Origin: JAWBSP01 sp964632175
GTDB lineage: Archaea > Hadarchaeota > Hadarchaeia > Hadarchaeales > JAWBSP01
Assembly (NCBI GenBank): GCA_964632175.1
Contig: CAZWBJ010000016.1
Span: 1-22,462, forward strand
Length of the DNA: 22,462 nt
Direction of reading: 5' to 3'
How positions within the stretch are numbered: position 1 is the first letter of the stretch; every line of letters begins with the position of its first letter. The notes under the pieces are model-generated. The model saw only the letters and a program-made list of their open reading frames with translations. It ran no database searches and was not told the DNA's origin. The translations under genes and the position numbers were made by a program. Shown here in pieces: positions 13,400 to 19,887 of the stretch.

Positions 13400-14577
13400 A
13401 TCCCCTTCAAAGTCTCCTCCAGGGCCGAAATTAAGCCGTCGATGTGTTCCCTCTCGATGATCAGGGGAGGGACGAATCTGAGCACCTTCTCTGCCGTGCG
13501 GTTTATCAGATAGCCCCGCCTCAGACACCCCTCCACGGCTTTTTCGGCCACCTCCCTGGACTTCATTTCCATCCCGAGAAGCAGGCCCAGCCCCCTGACC
13601 TCCTCAATGACCTCAAACCTCCCCTTCAGCTCCTCCAGCCTTCCCCTGAAATACTTTCCGACTCTGGCGGCCCTCGCGGGCAGGTTCAGTTTCCGGATGG
13701 TTCTGATGACCGATTTCGCCACCTCGCAGGCGAGGGGGTTTCCCCCAAAGGTGGAGGCGTGATCTCCCGGCTGGAAGGAATCCATGACCTCTGCCTTGGC
13801 CCCCAGACAGCCTATGGGAAACCCTCCGCCCAGCGCCTTGGCCATGGTAAGTTCATCCGGGGAGACACCCCAGTGCTCGCAGGCAAACCACCTCCCCGTC
13901 CTGCCCATCCCCGTCTGCACCTCATCCAAGATCAGCAATACCCCGCGCTCCCGGCAGAGCTTCCTCACACCGGGCAGGTAATCATCCGGGGGGACCCTCA
14001 CCCCTCCCTCAGCCTGTATGGGCTCAAGGATAACGGCCGCGGTTTCCTCCCCCAACGCTTTTTCAAGGGGGGGAAGCTGGCCGAAGGGTACGAACTCGAA
14101 ATTTTCCGGAAGGAGGGGAAGGAAGGGTTCCCGGTAGGCCTTCTCCCAGGTGGCGGCGAGGGAGGCGGCCGTTCTGCCGTGAAAGGAACCCTCCGCGGCA
14201 ACAATTTTACTTCTCTTCGAGTGCTTGACGGCCAGCTTCAGGGCGGCCTCCACTGCCTCGGTGCCGGAGTTGCAGAAGAAGAACTTTTCTATTCCCTCGG
14301 GGCAGACTTCCGCGAGCATGGAGGCCAGCTCCGCCTGCTGCTGGATGTAGTAGAGGTTGGAAACGTGCATGAGTTTCCCGGCCTGCTTCCTGAGGGCCCC
14401 AACCAGAGAGGGGTGGCAGTGACCGAGGGCGCAGACCGCTATGCCCCCGACGAAATCTACGTACCTCTTCCCCTTGAGGTCCCAGAGATATGCTCCCCGG
14501 CCCCTCGAGAAGGCAATCGGGAGCCTGCGGTAGGTTGGGGCGACGTGCCTTTCATAAATCTCAAGTACTCGCTCCAT
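13396..14577 (-). CDS. argD: Acetylornithine aminotransferase (class III PLP aminotransferase)
   Basis: A 393-residue fold-type I aminotransferase. It has the cofactor phosphate-binding CNSGTEAVEAALKLAVK, the HGRTAASLAAT segment, the PLP-contacting LILDEVQTGMGRTG, and the Schiff-base lysine in LTMAKALGGGFPIG. It converts N-acetylglutamate semialdehyde to N-acetylornithine in arginine synthesis; in archaea the same family can also act on lysine-pathway intermediates, possibly on a LysW carrier. ATG at 14577 is preferred over the TTG at 14589, and overlaps the argB end by 17 bases. Position between argB and argF supports an arginine role. Confidence 0.9.
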   Translation of the reverse strand: MERVLEIYERHVAPTYRRLPIAFSRGRGAYLWDLKGKRYVDFVGGIAVCALGHCHPSLVGALRKQAGKLMHVSNLYYIQQQAELASMLAEVCPEGIEKFFFCNSGTEAVEAALKLAVKHSKRSKIVAAEGSFHGRTAASLAATWEKAYREPFLPLLPENFEFVPFGQLPPLEKALGEETAAVILEPIQAEGGVRVPPDDYLPGVRKLCRERGVLLILDEVQTGMGRTGRWFACEHWGVSPDELTMAKALGGGFPIGCLGAKAEVMDSFQPGDHASTFGGNPLACEVAKSVIRTIRKLNLPARAARVGKYFRGRLEELKGRFEVIEEVRGLGLLLGMEMKSREVAEKAVEGCLRRGYLINRTAEKVLRFVPPLIIEREHIDGLISALEETLKGI

Positions 14578-15454
14578 TCCCGCGCTCAATCATGGTCCCC
14601 ACACCCTTTTCGGTGAGCAGCTCGAGGAGGAGGACATGCGGGATGTGACCGCTGACGATGTGGGCGGCCGGGACCCCTCCCTCCACCGCCCTTACGCAGG
14701 CCTCCAGTTTCGGTATCATCCCTCCCTTCACCACCTTCTCCTCCAGCAGCTTCCGGGCCTCGGAGACGGTCAGGCGGGGGATGAGGGACTGCGCATCCCT
14801 CACGTCCCTCAGAACCCCGGGAACGTCGGTGATTAGGATGAGCTTGTGGGCCTTGAGGGCCTTGGCCAGCTCGGCAGCGAGGGGGTCGGAGTTTATGTTC
14901 AGGGGATGCCCCTCGGAGTCTATCCCCATGGGTGCTATCACGGGGATGTAGCCGGTGTTCAGGAGGTACTCCACTAGGGTTGCGTTCACCTCCTCCACCT
15001 CCCCCACGAAACCCAGATCCACCTCCACCTCCTTCCCGTTCCTGTCCGTCTTCAGCACCAGCTTCCTCGCCCTCACAAGGTTTCCGTCCAGACCCGACAG
15101 CCCCACCGCTCTCCCCCCGTGGCTTGCGATGAGGGCAACCAGCTCCTTGTTCAGCTTGCCGGCCAGCTGCTCATGGAGGATTTCTATGGTGGCTTCGTCC
15201 GTCACCCTCAGGCCCTCCACGAATTTTGGCTCCTTCCCAAGCTTCCTGAGCTCCCTGCTTATCTCCTTTCCACCTCCATGGACGATAACGGGCTTCACCC
15301 CCACGTAGCTCAACAGCACGATGTCCCTAAGCATGGACTTCAGCAGCTTCTCGTGGTCGATGATTTCTCCCCCGATTTTGAAAACCATGCTTTTACCGTG
15401 GAACTTCTGGATGTACGGAAGCGCCTCGAGCAGAAGTTTTGCCTTCTCCTCCAC
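14561..15454 (-). CDS. argB: Acetylglutamate kinase
   Basis: A 297-residue amino acid kinase of normal length. Phosphate-loop lysine in MVFKIGGEI, substrate-binding VHGGGKEIS, FVEGLRVTDEATIE, HGGRAVGLSGLDG, NINSDPLAAELAKAL, ITDVPGVL, and the C-terminal KGGMIPKLEACVRAVEGGV are all intact. It phosphorylates N-acetylglutamate, or a LysW-bound glutamate in some archaea; no lysW is seen in this window. The start is a GTG that lies about 24 bases after a TATA box, so the operon mRNA is probably leaderless. First gene of argB-argD-argF; argC and an acetyltransferase are absent here and must lie elsewhere. Confidence 0.9.
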   Translation of the reverse strand: MEEKAKLLLEALPYIQKFHGKSMVFKIGGEIIDHEKLLKSMLRDIVLLSYVGVKPVIVHGGGKEISRELRKLGKEPKFVEGLRVTDEATIEILHEQLAGKLNKELVALIASHGGRAVGLSGLDGNLVRARKLVLKTDRNGKEVEVDLGFVGEVEEVNATLVEYLLNTGYIPVIAPMGIDSEGHPLNINSDPLAAELAKALKAHKLILITDVPGVLRDVRDAQSLIPRLTVSEARKLLEEKVVKGGMIPKLEACVRAVEGGVPAAHIVSGHIPHVLLLELLTEKGVGTMIERGNGAST

Positions 15455-15474
15455 GTTTACACACCAAATTCCTG

Positions 15475-15482
15475 CTTAAAAA
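15475..15482 (-). promoter_or_regulatory. TATA box of the argBDF operon
   Basis: On the - strand TTTTTAAG is centred about 24 bases before the GTG start of argB at 15454, matching leaderless initiation. No operator repeat resembling a known arginine regulator site is apparent between the element and the start. Confidence 0.55.
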
Positions 15483-15631
15483 CTCTTCTCCTTGTCCGCA
15501 TCAGAGCACTGCCCCACTGATTGGGAATTGAGTCCGGGAGTCTGTCTTGCAGTGTGTAGCCTTGGTGAAAAGAAAGGCGGGTTCGCACTTCCTGAAAACC
15601 GCTCAGTTGCAGAATTATACAAAAGTAGACG

Positions 15632-15814
15632 ATGGTTAGCAAATCTAGGAACTCCCGCGAAAAAGAGCGATTTAAAACTCTTGATGGGCCTCCGGGAAGT
15701 TCCACTAAACCCCTAAGAACCCTCTCTGAGGAGGTCGTGGAGATACTATCAAAACCCAGTCGGAAGGACGTTCCAAAAGTAGCAGGAGATGAACGACGAA
15801 AAGTTGTTATATGA
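15632..15814 (+). CDS. Hypothetical small protein upstream of the nucleotidyltransferase remnant
   Basis: A 60-residue frame, strongly charged (MVSKSRNSREKERFKTL and later LRTLSEEVVEILSKPSRKD), that overlaps the start of the following remnant by 26 bases. A weak AT element, TTATACAAAA, lies about 15 bases upstream. Small charged partner proteins are often coupled to minimal nucleotidyltransferases, so it could be the partner of the decayed gene, itself possibly damaged. No domain is recognised. The rest of 15483-15631 shows no gene. Confidence 0.3.
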   Translation: MVSKSRNSREKERFKTLDGPPGSSTKPLRTLSEEVVEILSKPSRKDVPKVAGDERRKVVI

Positions 15815-16292
15815 GTTGGTTCGCAACCTCGCCGCACTCTTCAGGGAGTTCCACGTTAAGTATGTCTTGATCGGCGGTCTGGCCATTAAGAAGTATGACG
15901 ACTATCGACTGACTCTTCATTGTGGCTCCCCTCAAAGACGCGGAAAAGGCAAGGAGATTCACAACTAGCTTTACGGGCTGGGCGCGAGAGAGACACTTGA
16001 CGATCTCCACAAAAACGGCAGAAAGTTCATCGACCCCATCTTCGCGGATCGAGAAGAATGAGAAGGGACTGTACAAGACCATCATAGCGTAAACGTTGCA
16101 AATCCCGAATATCTCATCGTCAGTAAGCTCTGGCTGACCAGGCAGGGAAAGGCTGAGGATCGAGATTTCAGGGCGTGATACGACTACTCTCCCTTCCGGG
16201 CCGGCAGCCTGAAGAGGTATGCCGGAGAAACGGGGGTTCGCTTGAGAGAAAGTTCGGAAAGCGGAGGAAAGGATAAGAGAACCTTGGGGTAA
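15789..16292 (+). pseudogene. Degraded nucleotidyltransferase (MNT/AbiEii-like) with frameshifts and stops
   Basis: Frame 1 from ATG 15789 reads MNDEKLLYELVRNLAALFRE and then FHVKYVLIGGLAIKKYDDYR, the typical start of small nucleotidyltransferases (helix, then V-L-I-G-G-L-A). It then hits a TAG at 15966. Where the catalytic D-x-D should follow, the reading is lost. A second frame carries FIVAPLKDAEKARRF, and a third carries LDDLHKNGRKFIDPIFADREE, a stop, then VANPEYLIVSKLWLTRQGKA, the family's C-terminal pattern. After another in-frame stop comes SPFRAGSLKRYAGETGVRLR. Together the pieces cover a whole domain of about 165 residues in order. The gene is therefore broken by at least two frameshifts and two stops. 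Family members act in toxin-antitoxin and abortive-infection pairs. Confidence 0.75.
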
Positions 16293-16348
16293 TTTCGACA
16301 GGTCACTTTCCTTTCCATACTCTGATAAGCGCGGTCAACAAGGCTTTG

Positions 16349-17020
16349 ATGCTTCACCTTGTTCTGGCCGAAGCGGAGCTCGAGCTGGTTCCCCCCGAGA
16401 TAGCCTCGCATCCCTCAGTAAGGGCACAAGCTTGGAGAGCGGGGAAAAAACCAACCGAAATACTCCTAAACTCGAGCTTCCACCACAAGGCCATGCGAAA
16501 GCTGAAGGGGGCGGAAAGAAGGGGGAGACCTGACATCGTTCACACCTGCCTCCTTCTCGCACTGGACTCCCCCCTAAACAGGGAGGGGCTGCTTAGGGTC
16601 TACGTTCACACGAGGAACGAGGAGGTGATTTTGGTTGACCCCGCGGCTAGGCTTCCTAGGTCTTACCACCGCTTTGTGGGCTTGATGGAAGATCTTTTCA
16701 AGAGAGGCGCGGTCCCGCCCGAGAACCCGCTGCTGAGGCTCGAGAAAAAAAGCCTGGGCCAGCTCCTAGCAGGGATCGAGGGCAGAAAACTTGTCTTCAC
16801 CGAGAGGGGAGAGAAGAGGAAGTGGTCGGAGCTCTTCAGGAACGAACCGACAACGGTGGTAGTGGGAGCCTTCCCTCACGGAGACTTTCAGGATTGGGAC
16901 CAGCTTCCCCGCGAGCGGGTTTGTATAGATCCAGAGCCACTAAACGCGGACACCGTGGTCTCAAGGATCCTCTTCGCGTACGAGCAGGCCCTTGGGCTCC
17001 AAGAGAAGAGGCTGGGATGA
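16349..17020 (+). CDS. nep1: Ribosome biogenesis SPOUT methyltransferase Nep1 (pseudouridine N1-methyltransferase)
   Basis: A 223-residue SPOUT-class protein that methylates N1 of a pseudouridine in 16S rRNA (m1-psi) using S-adenosylmethionine and aids small-subunit assembly. Strongly diagnostic strings are LHLVLAEAELELVPPEI, EILLNSSFHHKAM, RRGRPDIVHTCLLLALDSPL, VYVHTRNEEVI, and the C-terminal knot region VVVGAFPHGDF with the tail RILFAYEQAL. Length is normal for archaeal Nep1. ATG at 16349 is chosen over an adjacent TTG. It heads a five-gene operon joined by ATGA overlaps; the region just upstream is pseudogene debris and no strong promoter is obvious. Confidence 0.93.
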   Translation: MLHLVLAEAELELVPPEIASHPSVRAQAWRAGKKPTEILLNSSFHHKAMRKLKGAERRGRPDIVHTCLLLALDSPLNREGLLRVYVHTRNEEVILVDPAARLPRSYHRFVGLMEDLFKRGAVPPENPLLRLEKKSLGQLLAGIEGRKLVFTERGEKRKWSELFRNEPTTVVVGAFPHGDFQDWDQLPRERVCIDPEPLNADTVVSRILFAYEQALGLQEKRLG

Positions 17021-17340
17021 GCACCAGACAGATTGCACTGGAGAGGATGGAAATCCTGCTGGATCTGGCGGAGAGATGTTTTGACGATCACCCTGAAAGA
17101 TCCAAAAGGTATGTGGAGCTAGCATGGAGAATCTCCACCCACTGCAGGGTGAGATTTCCCCCGCATCTCAAGAGAAAGTTCTGCAGAAAGTGCAAGACCT
17201 TCTGGAAACCGGGCGTCACCTGCAGGGTCAGACTCAAGAGGGGGGTGAGGGTCATCACGTGCCTGAGCTGCGGGCGGATTTACAGAATACCGCTCCCCAA
17301 GAAGCCCGAATCATTACCAGTCCGACATTCTAGCGAATGA
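17017..17340 (+). CDS. rnp4: RNase P protein component 4 (Rpr2/Rpp21 homologue)
   Basis: A 107-residue protein with the N-terminal helices ALERMEILLDLAERCFDDHP and RYVELAWRIS, and a zinc ribbon formed by Cys56, Cys59, Cys82 and Cys85 (FCRKCKTF and ITCLSCGRIYR). This is the archaeal/eukaryal RNase P subunit that, with Rnp1, helps the catalytic RNA trim tRNA 5' leaders. The start ATG at 17017 overlaps the nep1 stop (ATGA); the longer open frame upstream is antisense-like to nep1 in another frame. It is coupled to tupA downstream by another ATGA. Confidence 0.92.
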   Translation: MSTRQIALERMEILLDLAERCFDDHPERSKRYVELAWRISTHCRVRFPPHLKRKFCRKCKTFWKPGVTCRVRLKRGVRVITCLSCGRIYRIPLPKKPESLPVRHSSE

Positions 17341-18251
17341 GGCCACCATCCCCAATGGCGGTTGCGGTGCTGGCGGCGGCCCTCCTCCTCGGGCTTTCCG
17401 TCTACCAGCGGACGGTGGCGGGGAAGAGGCTGGTGGTTTCCACTACTACGAGCCTCTACGAGACCGGCCTTCTACAGGCGCTCGGAGAGGAGTATGAGAG
17501 GGTGAGCGGCACGAGAATCGACTTCATTCCCTTGGGGACTGGACAGGCCCTTGAGTTTGCGAAAAGAGGCGATGCTGATGGAACCGTGGTGCACGCTCCT
17601 TCGCTGGAGGGGAAGTTTCTGCGAGAAAACCACGGCGTGGGAAGAAGGATTTTTGCCTACAACTTCTTCGCCATTGTGGGGCCGCCCGCGGACCCTGCCG
17701 GGACCAAAGGAGAAAACGTCCTCTCGGCGCTCCAGAAGATCGCCGAAGCCGGGAGGGCTGGGAAGGTAAAGTGGGTTTCCCGGGCAGACGATTCAGGAAC
17801 CCACGCGAAGGAGTTGAAGCTCTGGCAGCTGGCTGGCATCCAACCCGCGGGAGAATGGTACATCGAGACGGGGAGCGGCATGTCCTCCACCCTCCGTGTG
17901 GCGAGCGAGATGGGTGCCTATACCCTGACGGACTTGGGGACTTACCTGAACCTGCGCGAAAAAAACCGACTCAAGCTGGAGATCATGGTGGGCGAGGACA
18001 GAAACCTGCTGAACGTGTACAGCGTTATCGCTGCGAAAAAGTCGGGACGGCTCGGCCAAATGCTGGACTTCATCCGCTTTCTGACTTCCGAAAGGGCACA
18101 GGGGCTCATCTCCGAATTCCGAGGCGGGCTTTTCCACCCTGCCGTGTCGACCCTGCAGGAGAACTCCACCCTGACGGAATGGATAAGAGAAACCGGATTC
18201 ATACCGTTCGAAAACGGGCTCTGGGAGTGCCCTCCCCCGTACCAAGCATGA
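17337..18251 (+). CDS. tupA: Tungstate (or molybdate) ABC transporter substrate-binding protein, TupA-like
   Basis: A 304-residue exported lipoprotein-less binding protein: N-terminal hydrophobic signal/anchor (about residues 7-24), then the family signature LVVSTTTSLYETGLLQALG, IDFIPLGTGQALEFAKRGDADG, the oxyanion-site region RADDSGTHAKELKLWQLAG, and GSGMSSTLRVASEMGAYTLTD. These match TupA, which captures tungstate with very high affinity for tungsten enzymes common in thermophilic archaea. The usual GDADVVLVH appears as GDADGTVVH. The ATG overlaps the rnp4 stop (ATGA). No lipobox Cys is visible, so it is probably membrane-anchored by its N-terminal helix. Confidence 0.9.
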   Translation: MRPPSPMAVAVLAAALLLGLSVYQRTVAGKRLVVSTTTSLYETGLLQALGEEYERVSGTRIDFIPLGTGQALEFAKRGDADGTVVHAPSLEGKFLRENHGVGRRIFAYNFFAIVGPPADPAGTKGENVLSALQKIAEAGRAGKVKWVSRADDSGTHAKELKLWQLAGIQPAGEWYIETGSGMSSTLRVASEMGAYTLTDLGTYLNLREKNRLKLEIMVGEDRNLLNVYSVIAAKKSGRLGQMLDFIRFLTSERAQGLISEFRGGLFHPAVSTLQENSTLTEWIRETGFIPFENGLWECPPPYQA

Positions 18252-18877
18252 GCGCGCTTGCCATCGCGGCCCGCTCGGTGGAAATTTCTGGTCTGGCCAC
18301 CCTACTTGCATGTGCCTGGTGCCTTCCCCTCTCCCTCAGACTCTCCACCTCCTCCAGGGGCAGGGCTCTGAGGACGCTATTTCTCTCCCTCACGAGCGTC
18401 CCCACCGTTGTCATAGGCCTCCTGCTCTATCTCCTCCTCTCAAGCTCCGGGCCCCTCGGGTCGCTCTCCCTCCTCTACACCCCCCTGGCGGTGGTCATCG
18501 GTCAGGCCGTTCTCGTCACGCCTCTCATGATCTCCCTCGTCATGGAGGCAATCGCGAGGGTAAGCCCGGCTATTACCGACCTCGCCCTCACGCTGGGGGC
18601 CTCTAGAAAACATCTTATGGGGCTTCTGCGGAGGGAGGCCTCACCCTCCATCGTGTGCGCCGTCCTCCTAGCTTTCTGCAGGGCCGTGGGGGAGCTGGGT
18701 GTGGCACTCATGCTTGGAGGAAACATCCCGGGCTGGACGAGGGTCATGAGCACGGCCATTGCCCTGGAGCTGGAGAGGGGGGAAGTGGGGCTGTGCCTAC
18801 AGCTGGCTGGACTTCTGCTCGCCATCGTTCTCCCCCTCGTCTTCATAGCCCGCAGACTGGAGGAGAGAAGGAGATGA
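18248..18877 (+). CDS. tupB: Tungstate ABC transporter permease, TupB-like
   Basis: A 209-residue permease with about five membrane segments and the coupling EAA-type loop LALTLGASRKHLMGLLRREA. The ending helix pair and CRAVGELGVALMLGGNIPGW are characteristic of TupB. It forms the channel for the oxyanion held by the preceding binding protein. ATG at 18248 overlaps the tupA stop (ATGA); a longer open frame starting at 17771 is the shifted shadow of tupA. The next gene supplies the ATPase. Confidence 0.9.
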   Translation: MSALAIAARSVEISGLATLLACAWCLPLSLRLSTSSRGRALRTLFLSLTSVPTVVIGLLLYLLLSSSGPLGSLSLLYTPLAVVIGQAVLVTPLMISLVMEAIARVSPAITDLALTLGASRKHLMGLLRREASPSIVCAVLLAFCRAVGELGVALMLGGNIPGWTRVMSTAIALELERGEVGLCLQLAGLLLAIVLPLVFIARRLEERRR

Positions 18878-19506
18878 GCGGCTCGAGGGTAATCGAACTC
18901 AGGAGAATAAGCAAGAGCTACGGCCCGCAGCAGGTCCTGCTGGAATTTAACCTGCAAGTGAGGGAGGGGGAAAGGCTTGCAATCTTGGGCCCGAACGGTT
19001 CGGGCAAGACCACCTTACTCAGGATAATGGGGCTCTTGGATTCCCCCGACAGCGGAGAAATTTTCTTCAGGGGAGAGAGGGTGACCCCCCAACTCGCTCC
19101 GTCCCTGCGAGGGAGAATAACTCTGGTCTTCCAGGAGAACGTTTGGATTTCGGGCACGGTTCGGGAAAACCTCTTGCTCGGTTTGAGCTTCCGGGGCGCC
19201 GGCGGGGAGGAAATCCGCCTCCGGGCCCTACAGATAGCCGAAAGGCTGGGACTCCAGACCCTCCTCGAGAAGAAGATGTGGCAGCTCTCTGGGGGGGAGC
19301 AGAAAAGGGTCTGCATCGCGAGGGCCCTGGTGCTCGAGCCAGAACTCCTGCTCTTGGACGAGCCCACCGCATGGCTGGACAGGAAGAGCTCCTCCTTGAT
19401 AGAAGAGGCATTGAAGAAGGTGGAAGGAACCGTGGTTTTCTCCACCACCGACCCCGTGCAGGCCAAGAGATTGGCGAACAGGGTAGTGAGGTTGGGTACC
19501 GTCTAA
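18874..19506 (+). CDS. tupC: Tungstate ABC transporter ATP-binding protein, TupC-like, lacking the H-loop histidine
   Basis: A 210-residue ABC ATPase: Walker A GPNGSGKTT, Q-loop in LVFQENVW, signature LSGGEQKRV, Walker B LLLLDEPTAWLD. In the switch region the family reads V-T-H-D, but here it is STTD with Thr192 in place of the catalytic histidine (codons read directly as ACC ACC GAC). This predicts reduced ATP hydrolysis unless compensated. ATG at 18874 overlaps the tupB stop (ATGA). It completes the five-gene nep1-rnp4-tupABC operon; transcription may end shortly after, as a new promoter follows at 19510. Confidence 0.9.
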   Translation: MSGSRVIELRRISKSYGPQQVLLEFNLQVREGERLAILGPNGSGKTTLLRIMGLLDSPDSGEIFFRGERVTPQLAPSLRGRITLVFQENVWISGTVRENLLLGLSFRGAGGEEIRLRALQIAERLGLQTLLEKKMWQLSGGEQKRVCIARALVLEPELLLLDEPTAWLDRKSSSLIEEALKKVEGTVVFSTTDPVQAKRLANRVVRLGTV

Positions 19507-19509
19507 CCG

Positions 19510-19531
19510 TTTAAAAGCGCACAACGGGAGG
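19510..19531 (+). promoter_or_regulatory. TATA box and ribosome binding site of the small membrane protein gene
   Basis: TTTAAAAG (19510-19517) lies 4 bases after tupC and about 22 bases before the ATG at 19535. GGGAGG (19526-19531) lies just before that ATG. The short distance means the transcript is either leaderless or uses the adjacent purine run, but not a long leader. Confidence 0.5.
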
Positions 19532-19534
19532 TTG

Positions 19535-19864
19535 ATGGTCACCCTAACGGAAACGTTGCTGGCAGCTGTCTCCCTGTGCGCCGTGACGGCCATCCTCAGG
19601 TACGGCAGGGTGATAGCGGAGAGGGGCCTGGCAGTGAGGCTGATGACCGCCTCCTCGGCCTTCCTGGTCCTCGCTGCCTCCTTCAAGTTCCTCGCCGCCG
19701 TTTTCGAACTGCACGATAAAACGACCGCCATCCAAGTCGAAAGGGCCGGCATTTATCTGGGGTTTGGCTTGGGGGGAATCTTGGGAATTGTGGGCGCCAT
19801 CCTGGTGGTTCTGGCTTGCTTCCTTCCGGCCCCAGAAGAGGAGAGCAGGGCACGCCGGAAATAG
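19535..19864 (+). CDS. Small membrane protein of unknown function
   Basis: A 109-residue protein with three hydrophobic segments (about residues 5-20, 35-57 and 70-95) and a short basic tail (EEESRARRK), so the C-terminus probably faces the cytoplasm. Nothing in it points to a catalytic activity. It has its own TATA box and a purine-rich run before ATG 19535 (a TTG at 19532 is less likely). The glycosidase gene starts 23 bases after its stop, so they may share a transcript, but no functional link is evident. Confidence 0.65.
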   Translation: MVTLTETLLAAVSLCAVTAILRYGRVIAERGLAVRLMTASSAFLVLAASFKFLAAVFELHDKTTAIQVERAGIYLGFGLGGILGIVGAILVVLACFLPAPEEESRARRK

Positions 19865-19887
19865 CTCCACAACGTCCCAGATTTTAG

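Noticed and set aside
13444..14616. 390-codon plus-strand open frame opposite argD
   Set aside because: It is a shadow of the high-GC argD gene; the argD protein has all family motifs while this frame has none.
15457..15837. 126-codon minus-strand open frame upstream of argB
   Set aside because: It has no recognisable domain, overlaps the argB promoter and is antisense to the start of the nucleotidyltransferase remnant.
17771..18247. N-terminal extension of the tupB frame
   Set aside because: It is the shifted frame of tupA; TupB homology and membrane segments begin only after the ATG at 18248.
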